Notes under the pieces: model-generated
Seen by the model: only the letters and a program-made list of their open reading frames with translations
The model's database searches: none
What the model was told of the DNA's origin: nothing
Made by a program: the position numbers and the translations under genes
Assembly: GCF_003752365.1 (NCBI RefSeq)
Contig: NZ_RJUO01000005.1
Location: 186,001 to 250,000, forward strand
DNA length: 64,000 nt
Source: Frondihabitans sp. PhB188
GTDB taxonomy: Bacteria; Actinomycetota; Actinomycetes; Actinomycetales; Microbacteriaceae
Direction of reading: 5' to 3'
In this document: piece by piece, positions 17,354 through 25,351 of the stretch
How positions within the stretch are numbered: position 1 is the first letter of the stretch
Layout of the letters: each line of letters opens with the position of its first letter

Positions 17354-17481
17354 GTTCGCAAGGACTCTCGGCGACGGCATCCTTGTCGGGGATGCAGAAC
17401 GGCGTCGAACTCCTCGTGGGGCGCGCACCGACGCCGCCGAATCCTCGCGAGCGCGCACGGCGTCCTTACCTAAGGACGACG
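17354..17481 (+). repeat. Dispersed intergenic repeat, copy 2 (128 bp)
   Basis: Same start as copy 1, and an end that is a perfect palindrome (GTCCTTACCTAAGGAC). Copies 1 and 2 have the same length and differ at roughly a dozen sites. The rest of the 17169-17530 gap (17305-17353 and 17482-17530) shows no feature. Confidence 0.85.
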
Positions 17482-17530
17482 CACACCGGGGGCGACGACG
17501 CGCACACGCACGCTGACGACGCGCGCCCAC

Positions 17531-17803
17531 TCACCCCAGCGCCGCCACCAGCTTCTCGCGCAGCTCCTCGAGGTCGAAGTGGTTCACGACGACGATGACC
17601 TCGGCGAACGTCGGGCCGATGGCCTCGACGAACTCGGCCGACGTCAGGATCACCTGGGCGTCGTCGGCGACGGCGCGGATCGACGCGACGTCGGCGGCGA
17701 CGACGTCGGCCTCGATGTCGAGGCCGGCGAGCACGCGCTCGGCGTTCACCTTGAGGATTCCGCTGGAGCCGATGCCGACGCCGCAGATGGTGACGATCTT
17801 CAC
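17531..17803 (-). CDS. PTS enzyme IIB, ascorbate/lactose-like
   Basis: A 90-residue IIB domain that receives phosphate on Cys7 from a IIA protein and passes it to a sugar. The motif is TICGVGIGSSGILK, the P-loop-like arrangement of SgaB/UlaB-type IIB proteins. The IIA gene lies 13 bp upstream in the same orientation. No IIC membrane gene is present in this window, so either the permease lies elsewhere or the pair works in regulation. EI and HPr are encoded at 38-41 kb. Confidence 0.85.
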   Translation of the reverse strand: MKIVTICGVGIGSSGILKVNAERVLAGLDIEADVVAADVASIRAVADDAQVILTSAEFVEAIGPTFAEVIVVVNHFDLEELREKLVAALG

Positions 17804-17816
17804 GAGTTCAGACCGT

Positions 17817-18266
17817 TCATGAGCTGGGCACTCCCATCAGTCGCCGTACCTCGTCGGCGGAGGTCGCCGCCGCGAGACCCGGGATGATGCTCGGGTCGTT
17901 GAAGACGTTGGCGAGGTCGGCGATCGACTCGAGATGGCCGCCGACCGACTCGACGGCAAGGCCGAGCACGACGCCGACCGGGTCGTTGTGCGGGTGGCCG
18001 AAGGCGACCGGCGTCGCGAGGGTGACGACGGCGAGGCCGTCGGCGAGCACCTGGTCGTCGGGCCGCGCGTGGGCGAGGGCGAGACCGGGGGCGATCACGA
18101 CGTAGGGGCCGTGCTCCTCGATCATGCGGATCATCGCGTCCGCGTAGCCGGGCTTGGCCGCGCCGGAGGCGACGAGCGCGGCTCCGGCGGCGTGCACGGC
18201 CTCGCGCCAGTCGGCGACCGTCGCCGCGATGACGATGGACTCGTCGGGAAGAGCGGGAAGCGTCAT
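17817..18266 (-). CDS. PTS enzyme IIA, fructose/mannitol/ascorbate type
   Basis: A 149-residue IIA domain with the phosphorylated histidine at His66 (APGLALAHARPDD). The fold pattern matches the mannitol/fructose/ascorbate IIA class. It starts 3 bp after the adenosine deaminase stop and precedes the IIB gene, so it belongs to the add operon. The combination of a purine-salvage enzyme with PTS IIA/IIB but no IIC is unusual. A ribose- or nucleoside-related role is speculative. Confidence 0.85.
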   Translation of the reverse strand: MTLPALPDESIVIAATVADWREAVHAAGAALVASGAAKPGYADAMIRMIEEHGPYVVIAPGLALAHARPDDQVLADGLAVVTLATPVAFGHPHNDPVGVVLGLAVESVGGHLESIADLANVFNDPSIIPGLAAATSADEVRRLMGVPSS

Positions 18267-18269
18267 GAG

Positions 18270-19382
18270 TCAGGCCTCCTCGAAGCCGAGGGCGATGCGG
18301 TCGGCAAGCGCGTCGCGATCTTCGAGCGGGAGGAAGGCGGCGGCCGCGGCGTTGAGCTGGAAGACCTGGAAGTCGTTGAGGTCGTAGTCGAACGCCTGCG
18401 ACAGGAGCGCGAGCTCGCGGCTGAGGCTCGTGGCGCTCATCAGCCGGTTGTCGGTGTTGACGGTCACGCGGAAGCCCAGCTGGTAGAGGAGGTCGAAGGG
18501 GTGGTCGTACATCTCGGTGCCCCAGAAGGCGATCGCCCCGGTCTGCAGGTTCGACGACGGCGCCAGCTCGAGGGTGATCTCGCGGTCGCGCACCCATGTG
18601 GCGATCGGACCGAGGCCCACGGTGGTGCGGTCGGTCTCGCGGCCGATCACGCTGACGTCGTCGGCGAGGCGCACCCCGTGCCCGAGACGCAGCGCCCGGC
18701 CGTCGAGGAGGGCGCCGCGGATGCTGTCGAGCCCGTCGGCCTCGCCCGCGTGGACGGTGACGGGCAGGAACTCGGTCGCGAGCAGGTCGAACGCCGCGCG
18801 GTGACCCGCGGCCGGGAAGCCGATCTCGGGGCCCGCGATGTCGAAGGCGACGACGCCGTTCTCGCGGTGGCGGAGGGCGAGCTCAGCTATGGCGAGCGAC
18901 TCGCCGGTGTGCCGCAGCGCGCAGAGGATCTGGCCGATCGAGATCTCGTGGCCGCGCTCGGCGAGGTCGTCAATCGCGTCGTCGATACCCTGCTGGACCG
19001 CCTCGACCGCGGCGTCGAGAGTGAGGCCGCGGGTCAGGTGCTGCTCGGGGGCCCAGCGGACCTCCCCGTGGATGACGCCGTCGGCAGCCAGGTCGAGCAC
19101 GAACTCGTGGGCGACCCGGGTGAGGGCCTCGGCCGTCTGCATGACGCCGACGGTGATCTCGAACGTCTTCAGGTACTCGACCAGCGAGCCCGAGTCGGCC
19201 TGGGCCGCGATCCAGGCGCCGAGGTCGCCCTCGGGCAGCTCGATGCCGGCTGCCGGCGCGAGCTCGGCGATCGTCGTCGGGCGGAGACCGCCGTCGAGGT
19301 GGTCGTGGAGCGAGACCTTCGGCAGCGCCGCGATGCTCGGCCCGCCGTTGGGCAGGCGGTACTCCTGGTCCGGTGCGCTCAT
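18270..19382 (-). CDS. add: Adenosine deaminase
   Basis: A 370-residue zinc enzyme deaminating adenosine and deoxyadenosine to inosine forms. The first metal motif is His26-Asp-His28 (LHDHLDGGLRP), followed by DIAGPE, the zinc His in TVHAGEADG, the LRLGHGVRL motif and the metal Asp in VNTDNR. The start ATG at 19382 is supported by TACGGT 7 nt upstream (leaderless). Its products feed the purine-nucleoside phosphorylase at 14.4 kb. The PTS IIA and IIB genes follow closely and are probably co-transcribed. Confidence 0.93.
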   Translation of the reverse strand: MSAPDQEYRLPNGGPSIAALPKVSLHDHLDGGLRPTTIAELAPAAGIELPEGDLGAWIAAQADSGSLVEYLKTFEITVGVMQTAEALTRVAHEFVLDLAADGVIHGEVRWAPEQHLTRGLTLDAAVEAVQQGIDDAIDDLAERGHEISIGQILCALRHTGESLAIAELALRHRENGVVAFDIAGPEIGFPAAGHRAAFDLLATEFLPVTVHAGEADGLDSIRGALLDGRALRLGHGVRLADDVSVIGRETDRTTVGLGPIATWVRDREITLELAPSSNLQTGAIAFWGTEMYDHPFDLLYQLGFRVTVNTDNRLMSATSLSRELALLSQAFDYDLNDFQVFQLNAAAAAFLPLEDRDALADRIALGFEEA

Positions 19383-19389
19383 ACCGACA

Positions 19390-19395
19390 ACCGTA
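19390..19395 (-). promoter_or_regulatory. -10 box of add, leaderless
   Basis: Read on the minus strand, TACGGT lies 7 nt before the ATG at 19382. The 66-bp gap to deoA therefore holds a separate promoter for add and the PTS genes. Confidence 0.5.
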
Positions 19396-19448
19396 CTAGT
19401 GGCCGCAGTCGGCAGACTGAACGGCGACCACAAGCGGGCGGGGTGAAT

Positions 19449-20741
19449 CTAGGAGATTCGCTCCACGACGAGAGACCGGGGCGCCGGGGCCGTGCCGCCG
19501 ATGCTCCAGGCGCCCTCGACGGCCTCCAGCGCGCGGCCGAACCGCGATTCGTCCTCGCTGTGAAGGGTGAAGAGCGGCTGGCCGGCCGTGACCTGGTCAC
19601 CGGGCTTCGCGTGCAGCTCGATGCCGGCCGTGGCCATCACCGGATCCTGCTTGCGGGCGCGTCCGGCGCCGAGGCGCCAGGCGGCGATGCCGAACGGCAG
19701 CGCCTCCTGCTCGATGAGGTAGCCCGACTCGGCGGCGGTGACGACGTGCGTGTGCGGCGCCACCGGCAGCGGGGCCTCAGGGTCGCCGCCCTGGGCGCGG
19801 ATCATGCGGTTCCAGGAGTCCATGGCTCGTCCGTCGTCGAGAGCGGCCTCGACGTCGGCGTCGGGCTGGCCGGCGGCGGCGAGCATCTCGCGCGCCAGGG
19901 CCACGGTGAGCTCGCGGATGTCGGCCGGGCCGCCGCCCGAGAGGGTCTCGAGCGACTCGCGCACCTCGAGGGCGTTTCCGATCGTCTTGCCGAGCGGAAC
20001 GCTCATGTCGGTGAGGAGCGCCGACGTGCGAACGCCCGCGTCGGTGCCGAGGTCGACCATGGTGTGCGCGAGTTCCTGCGCCCGTGTGAAGTCCTGGATG
20101 AAGGCGCCGGAGCCGAACTTCACGTCGAGCACCAGAGCGGCGGTGCCCTCGGCGATCTTCTTCGACATGATCGACGACGCGATCAGCGGGATCGCCTCGA
20201 CGGTGCCGGTGATGTCGCGGAGCGCGTAGAGCTTGGCGTCGGCGGGGGCGAGACCTGTTCCGGCGGCGCAGATCACGGCACCCTCGTCGGCGAGGATCTC
20301 GCGCATGCGCTCGTTGGTGAGCGACGCCTGCCAGCCGGGGATCGACTCGAGCTTGTCGAGGGTCCCGCCCGTGTGGCCGAGGCCTCGGCCAGAGAGCTGC
20401 GGCACCGCGACGCCGAACGAGGCGACGAGCGGAGCGAGGGGCAGGGTGATCTTGTCGCCGACTCCGCCGGTGGAGTGCTTGTCGACGGTCGTCCTGCCGA
20501 GGCCGTCGAACGACATCGTCTCGCCCGACGCGATCATGGCGAGCGTGAGGTCGCGGATCTCGGAGCGCTGCATGCCGTTCAGGAAGATCGCCATGGTGAG
20601 CGCCGACATCTGCTCGTCGGCGACGTAGCCGCGCGTGTAGGCGTCGATCAGCCAGTCGATCTGGGCAGTGCTCAGCGTGCCGGAGGAGCGCTTGACGCGG
20701 ATCAGGTCGACGACGTCGAAGGGTTCGATGGAAGTGGTCAT
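19449..20741 (-). CDS. deoA: Thymidine phosphorylase
   Basis: A 430-residue pyrimidine-nucleoside phosphorylase that converts thymidine or deoxyuridine and phosphate to base and deoxyribose 1-phosphate. Recognisable parts are the start IRVKRSSGTLS, the phosphate loop VDKHSTGGVGDK near residue 82, SGRGLGHTGGTLDKLESIPG near 115 and the LVLDVKFGSGAF segment near 190. The ATG overlaps the cytidine deaminase stop (ATGA), making it the last gene of the nucleoside uptake and breakdown operon. Length agrees with the family. Confidence 0.94.
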   Translation of the reverse strand: MTTSIEPFDVVDLIRVKRSSGTLSTAQIDWLIDAYTRGYVADEQMSALTMAIFLNGMQRSEIRDLTLAMIASGETMSFDGLGRTTVDKHSTGGVGDKITLPLAPLVASFGVAVPQLSGRGLGHTGGTLDKLESIPGWQASLTNERMREILADEGAVICAAGTGLAPADAKLYALRDITGTVEAIPLIASSIMSKKIAEGTAALVLDVKFGSGAFIQDFTRAQELAHTMVDLGTDAGVRTSALLTDMSVPLGKTIGNALEVRESLETLSGGGPADIRELTVALAREMLAAAGQPDADVEAALDDGRAMDSWNRMIRAQGGDPEAPLPVAPHTHVVTAAESGYLIEQEALPFGIAAWRLGAGRARKQDPVMATAGIELHAKPGDQVTAGQPLFTLHSEDESRFGRALEAVEGAWSIGGTAPAPRSLVVERIS

Positions 20742-21175
20742 TGTGAGTCCTTCTGGGAGGCCTCGTAGGCCTGGAGCTGACGGGGCCCGAACGCGTCCGG
20801 GATCACCTCGTCGATGGTCTTGAATCCGGAGACGGTGTCGAGCACCATGCCCTCGGCGGAGTGCTCGTAGAGCAGCTGCCGGCAGCGGCCGCACGGCATC
20901 AGCACGCCGCCGTTGCCGTCGACGCAGGCGAACGCGACGAGGCGGCCCCCGCCGGTCATGGTCAGCTGCGACACGAGCGAGCACTCGGCGCACAGCGTGA
21001 GGCCGTACGAGGCGTTCTCGACGTTGCAGCCCGACACCACGCGGCCGTCGTCGGTCAGCGCCGCAGCCCCCACCGGAAACTTCGAGTAGGGCACGTAGGC
21101 CTTCTGCATGGCCTCCCGAGCGGTGGCGCGCAGGCCGTCCCAGTCGAAGACGCTCTCGTGGTCGACGTCGGTCAT
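20738..21175 (-). CDS. cdd: Cytidine deaminase
   Basis: A 145-residue homotetramer-type deaminase of cytidine and deoxycytidine. Zinc ligands and catalytic acid are Cys62-Ala-Glu64 and Cys95/Cys98 (PCGRC), and the substrate loop is GCNVENASYG. It overlaps the permease gene upstream (ATGA) and deoA downstream (ATGA), so translation of the three is likely coupled. It supplies uridine and deoxyuridine to the phosphorylase. Confidence 0.94.
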   Translation of the reverse strand: MTDVDHESVFDWDGLRATAREAMQKAYVPYSKFPVGAAALTDDGRVVSGCNVENASYGLTLCAECSLVSQLTMTGGGRLVAFACVDGNGGVLMPCGRCRQLLYEHSAEGMVLDTVSGFKTIDEVIPDAFGPRQLQAYEASQKDSQ

Positions 21176-22461
21176 GACTTCACGTAGGGCTTCCCCGAGG
21201 CGGCGGGGCCCCTCGACTGGCCGACGAGCCCCGCGACGGCGAGGATCGTGACGACGTACGGCAGCATCAGCATGAACTCGCTCGGCACCGGCGAGCCGAC
21301 CGCGCTGAGCACGTTCTGCAGGTTGCTGGCGAAGCCGAAGAGAAGAGCCGCGAGCGTGGCGCGGATCGGATCCCAGCGCCCGAAGATGACGGCGGCGAGG
21401 GCGATGTAGCCGGCACCCGCGGTCATCGACTTCTGGAACTCGCCCAGGTCGCCGAGGGTGAAGAACGCGCCGCCCAGGCCGGCGATCGCGCCCGCCAGCG
21501 AGACGTTCCAGAAGCGGGTCGCGTTGACCCGGATGCCCACGGTGTCGGCCGCCTGCGGGTGCTCGCCGACCGCGCGGAGGCGGAGGCCCCAGCGGGTCTT
21601 GAACAGGCCGAAGAAGACGACCGCGACGGCGACGTACATCAGGTAGACGACGACGTTCTGCTGGAAGAAGAGCGGCCCGATCAGCGGGATGGAGCTGAGG
21701 CCGGGGATGTCGACCTGTGCGAAGCGGAGCCCCTGGTTGAGCTTCTCATTCGAGGTGAGCACCTCGGAGTAGAGGAAGCTCGTCAGGCCGGTGACGAACA
21801 CGTTCAGCACGACGCCGACGATGACCTGGTCGACGAGGTAGCGGATGCTGAAGACGGCCAGGATCATCGACACCAGGGCGCCGGCGACCATGGCGCTGAC
21901 GAGGCCGGCCCAGAGCGACCCGGTGACGCTGGCCACGACGGCCGAGACAAAGGCGCCGCCCAGCAGCTGGCCCTCGATGGCGACGTTCACGACGCCGACC
22001 CGCTCCGAGATGACGCCGCCGAGGGCGCCGAAGATCAGCGGAGTCGAGAGGGCGAGCGACCCGACGAGGAGGCCGGGCACCAGGATCGACTGGTCGGCGC
22101 CCGCCCAGGTGAGGAAGGCGACGAAGAACAGGACGCCGAACACCGCGATGAGCCAGATCGGCACCCGGCGGTACTGCGACACCAGGTAGGCGGCTGCGAC
22201 CGCGATGACGGCGAGCACGATCGTGAGCACGACGTCGGTGCCGCGCGTCGGCAGGACGGCGTTGGGGAGCTTGACGAAGTCGGTCGCCGACGACAGGCGG
22301 AAGGTCGAGTCACCCGAGCGGCCGGCCACGAGGAACAGCAGGACCGACACGACGACGAACGCGCCCAGCGCGATCGGTGCCTTCCAGGAGCGCGTCTTCG
22401 CGACGGCGAGCCCGGGGGTCTCGGCGACGGGCACGGCCACGTCGGGGGTCAGGGAGCTCAC
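21172..22461 (-). CDS. Nucleoside ABC transporter permease (NupQ-like)
   Basis: A 429-residue permease of the branched-chain-amino-acid-like family used by BmpA-type nucleoside importers. About ten hydrophobic segments are visible, with the conserved cytoplasmic stretch GLRLRAVGEHPQAADTVGI near residue 305 and the FGALGGVISERVGVVNVAIEG region near 155, the family hallmarks. The N-terminal 35 residues are polar and variable. The GTG overlaps the preceding permease stop (GTGA). Confidence 0.9.
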   Translation of the reverse strand: MSSLTPDVAVPVAETPGLAVAKTRSWKAPIALGAFVVVSVLLFLVAGRSGDSTFRLSSATDFVKLPNAVLPTRGTDVVLTIVLAVIAVAAAYLVSQYRRVPIWLIAVFGVLFFVAFLTWAGADQSILVPGLLVGSLALSTPLIFGALGGVISERVGVVNVAIEGQLLGGAFVSAVVASVTGSLWAGLVSAMVAGALVSMILAVFSIRYLVDQVIVGVVLNVFVTGLTSFLYSEVLTSNEKLNQGLRFAQVDIPGLSSIPLIGPLFFQQNVVVYLMYVAVAVVFFGLFKTRWGLRLRAVGEHPQAADTVGIRVNATRFWNVSLAGAIAGLGGAFFTLGDLGEFQKSMTAGAGYIALAAVIFGRWDPIRATLAALLFGFASNLQNVLSAVGSPVPSEFMLMLPYVVTILAVAGLVGQSRGPAASGKPYVKS

Positions 22462-23729
22462 TTGGTCACCACCGCGGTCTTGGAGGAGGACGCCTTGCGG
22501 ATGCGGGGCGACCCGGAGCCGGTCTGCCGGATTCGGAAGATGGTCCGCACCAGCGGCGGCGCCGCCACGAACAGGACGATCAGCGACTGCACGACCAGCA
22601 CGATGTCGATCGGCACGCCGTTCGCGGCCTGCATGGCGTAGCCGCCGGCCTTGAGAGCACCGAACAGGATGCCCGCGCCGAAGACGCCCCAGGGGCGAGA
22701 GCGGCCGAGCAGCGCGACGGTGATCGCGTCGAAGCCGATGCCCGCGTCGATACCCGACGAGAAGCCGGTGGTCAGCGTGCCGAGCACCTGCGTGGCGCCC
22801 GCGATGCCGACGAGCGCGCCCGACAGGACCATCGCCCAGACGTAGACGTTCTTGACGTTGATGCCGGCGGTGCGGGCCGCGTGGGGGTTCTCGCCCACGG
22901 CGCGGAAGCGGAAGCCGAGCGTCGACCGGTTGAGCAGCCACGAGCAGAAGATCGTCGCGGCGATCACGAGCAGGAAGCCGACGTTGAGGTTGAAGTTCGG
23001 GCCGAGCAGCTTCGGCAGGATCGCCGTGGGCAGCGTCGCCGGAGACTGCGGGTTCGTCGAGCCGGGTGCCTGGAGCAGGCCGGGCGTCCGGAGCATGAAC
23101 GACACCAGGTACAGGGCGACGTAGTTCAGCATGATCGTCAGGATCACCTCGTGCGCGCCGGTGCGCGCCTTCAGGAAGCCGACGATGAAGCCCCAGAGGG
23201 CCCCGCCCGCGATGCCCGCGATGATGGCGAGCGGCAGGTGGATAGCCAGCGGCAGGTGGAACGAGAAGCCGACCCAGCCGGCGGCCGCGGCGCCCATCAG
23301 GATCTGCCCCTGGCCGCCGATGTTGAACATGCCGGCGCGGAACGCGAGCGCCACCCCGAGGCCCGCGACGATCAGCGGCATCGCGTAGTTCAGGGTCTCG
23401 GTCAGCGGGTGGATCCCGGCGGCGAAGCCGTAGGCGCTGAAGTCGATGACGCTGCCCTGGAAGATCGACACGTAGGCGACCGACACGGAATGCCAGACCG
23501 CCTGGATCATGTCGCCCGGACGGGCGAAGAAGTAGCCGGACGTCGACTGCACGGTGGGGTCGGTCGCTGCGATCAGGATGCCCGAGAGCACCAGCGCGAG
23601 GACGACCGCGAGGACGGACACCATCGCGTTGCTCTGGACGATGTCGCGGAGCAGGCGCGAGGCCTGCGCGTCGCGCGGAGGAGCCGGAGCCGGAGCCGGA
23701 GCGGGCGTGGTCGGGGTGGGGGTGCTCAT
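22458..23729 (-). CDS. Nucleoside ABC transporter permease (NupP-like)
   Basis: A 423-residue permease, partner of the one at 21172-22461. It begins with a Pro/Ala run, then a membrane domain with MPLIVAGLGVALAFRAGMFN and NIGGQGQILMGA, and the cytoplasmic loop GFRFRAVGENPHAARTAGI near residue 275. The start overlaps the ATPase stop (ATGA). The C-terminus is rich in basic and Ser residues. Confidence 0.9.
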   Translation of the reverse strand: MSTPTPTTPAPAPAPAPPRDAQASRLLRDIVQSNAMVSVLAVVLALVLSGILIAATDPTVQSTSGYFFARPGDMIQAVWHSVSVAYVSIFQGSVIDFSAYGFAAGIHPLTETLNYAMPLIVAGLGVALAFRAGMFNIGGQGQILMGAAAAGWVGFSFHLPLAIHLPLAIIAGIAGGALWGFIVGFLKARTGAHEVILTIMLNYVALYLVSFMLRTPGLLQAPGSTNPQSPATLPTAILPKLLGPNFNLNVGFLLVIAATIFCSWLLNRSTLGFRFRAVGENPHAARTAGINVKNVYVWAMVLSGALVGIAGATQVLGTLTTGFSSGIDAGIGFDAITVALLGRSRPWGVFGAGILFGALKAGGYAMQAANGVPIDIVLVVQSLIVLFVAAPPLVRTIFRIRQTGSGSPRIRKASSSKTAVVTK

Positions 23730-25243
23730 GCTGCGTCCTCCGTCGAGGGGACCTCGCCGGCCATCATGAGGCCGAGGACGTCGCGCGGGGTGTCGGCGGG
23801 GACGATGCCGACGATCGTGCCGCGGTACATGACGGCGATGCGGTCGGCGAGCGCGGTGACCTCGTCGAGCTCGGTCGAGACCACGATCACGGGAACGCCC
23901 GAGTCGCGGGTCTCGACGATGCGCTTGTGGACGAACTCGATCGAGCCGACGTCGATGCCGCGGGTGGGCTGGGCCGCGACGAAGAGCCGCAGGTCGCGCG
24001 ACAGCTCGCGGGCCAGGACGACCTTCTGCTGGTTTCCGCCCGACAGGCGGCCCACCGGAGTGGCGATGCCCTGGCTGCGGATGTCGAACTCGCGGACCTT
24101 CTCGGTCGCGAACTCGGCCAGCTCGACCAGGCGGAGCCAGCCTCGCTTCACGAACGGGCCGGACTGCGAGCGGTCGAGCATGAGGTTCTCGGCGATGGTG
24201 AACTCGCCGACGAGGCCGTCCTCGGTCCGGTCCTCCGGGACGAAGCCGACACCCGAGTCGAGCACCTTCCGGACGCTGAGGCCCTGGATCTGCTTGCCGT
24301 CGAGCTCGATCCGCCCCTCGACGCGCGGCTGGAGGCCGAGGATCGCCTCGGTGAGCTCGGTCTGGCCGTTGCCCTGCACGCCGGCGATGGCGAGGATCTC
24401 GCCTCGGCGCAGCTCGAACGAGACGCCGTCGACGACGAACTGGCCGATGGCGTCGATGACGCGGAGGTCGTCGACCACGAGCGCGACGTCGCCCGGCTCG
24501 GCCGGCGCCTTCTGCACGGTCAGCTCGACGGAGCGGCCGACCATGAGCGAGGCGAGCTCGGCGTTGGACGCCGTGGGCGAGGCCTCGCCGACGACCGTGC
24601 CGAGGCGGATCACGGTGATGCGGTCGGCGACCTCGCGCACCTCGCGCAGCTTGTGGGTGATGAAGACGATCGCGGTGCCGGCGTCGCGGAGCTGCCGCAT
24701 GATCGCCATCAGCTCGTCGGTCTCCTGCGGCGTCAGCACGGCGGTCGGCTCGTCGAACACGAGCACCTTCGCGTCACGCGACAGCGCCTTGATGATCTCG
24801 ACGCGCTGCTGCACGCCGACGGGGAGCTCCTCGACGATGGCATCGGGGTCGACGTCGAACCCGAACCGCTGCGAGATCGCGCGCACCTTCGCGCGCGCTC
24901 CCGGAAGGTCGAGGCGGCCGCCGAACGCGGTCTCCTCGTGGCCGAGCATGACGTTCTCGGCCACGGTGAAGACCGGCACGAGCATGAAGTGCTGGTGCAC
25001 CATCCCGATGCCGGCGTTCATGGCGTCGCCGGGACCGGCGAACCGCTGGACGACGTCGTCGAGCAGGATGTCGCCCTCGTCGGCCTGGTACAGGCCGTAG
25101 AGCACGTTCATGAGGGTGGACTTGCCGGCGCCGTTCTCTCCGAGAAGCGCGTGGATCTCGCCAGGCTCGACGGTGAGGCTGATGTGATCGTTCGCGGTGA
25201 GAGCGCCGAAGCGCTTGGTGATGCCTTGCAGCTCGAGTTTCAT
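23726..25243 (-). CDS. Nucleoside ABC transporter ATPase, two NBDs (NupO-like)
   Basis: A 505-residue protein with two fused ATPase domains, as in sugar and BmpA-type nucleoside importers. Domain 1 has Walker A GENGAGKST near residue 36, a VHQHFMLVP Q loop and FDEPTAVLTP Walker B. Its signature is the variant LPVGVQQRVEI. Domain 2 has a degenerate Walker A (GVQGNGQTE) but a good signature, LSGGNQQK. It is separated from the lipoprotein gene upstream by a 108-bp gap carrying a strong hairpin, and coupled to the permease downstream (ATGA). Confidence 0.92.
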   Translation of the reverse strand: MKLELQGITKRFGALTANDHISLTVEPGEIHALLGENGAGKSTLMNVLYGLYQADEGDILLDDVVQRFAGPGDAMNAGIGMVHQHFMLVPVFTVAENVMLGHEETAFGGRLDLPGARAKVRAISQRFGFDVDPDAIVEELPVGVQQRVEIIKALSRDAKVLVFDEPTAVLTPQETDELMAIMRQLRDAGTAIVFITHKLREVREVADRITVIRLGTVVGEASPTASNAELASLMVGRSVELTVQKAPAEPGDVALVVDDLRVIDAIGQFVVDGVSFELRRGEILAIAGVQGNGQTELTEAILGLQPRVEGRIELDGKQIQGLSVRKVLDSGVGFVPEDRTEDGLVGEFTIAENLMLDRSQSGPFVKRGWLRLVELAEFATEKVREFDIRSQGIATPVGRLSGGNQQKVVLARELSRDLRLFVAAQPTRGIDVGSIEFVHKRIVETRDSGVPVIVVSTELDEVTALADRIAVMYRGTIVGIVPADTPRDVLGLMMAGEVPSTEDAA

Positions 25244-25279
25244 GGGGTTGGGTTCTCCCTGGGGGGTCAGGCAGGCGTA

Positions 25280-25313
25280 AGGGCCCGAAGCGACGTTAGT
25301 CGCTCCGGGCCCT
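25280..25313 (-). terminator. Hairpin between bmpA and the transporter ATPase
   Basis: Stem AGGGCCCG plus AGCGAC (25280-25294) pairs with 25299-25313 across a GTTA loop and one mismatch. It lies between the binding-protein gene and the ATPase gene. There it may act as a partial terminator or RNA stabiliser so that the binding protein is made in excess, a common arrangement in ABC importer operons. Confidence 0.6.
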
Positions 25314-25351
25314 GTGGTGGGACGGCCGCGCGAGCGGCCGAGCCCGTGGCG

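Noticed and set aside
17934-20768. 944-codon plus-strand reading frame
   Set aside because: Lies antisense across PTS IIA, add and deoA, which all have clear catalytic motifs.
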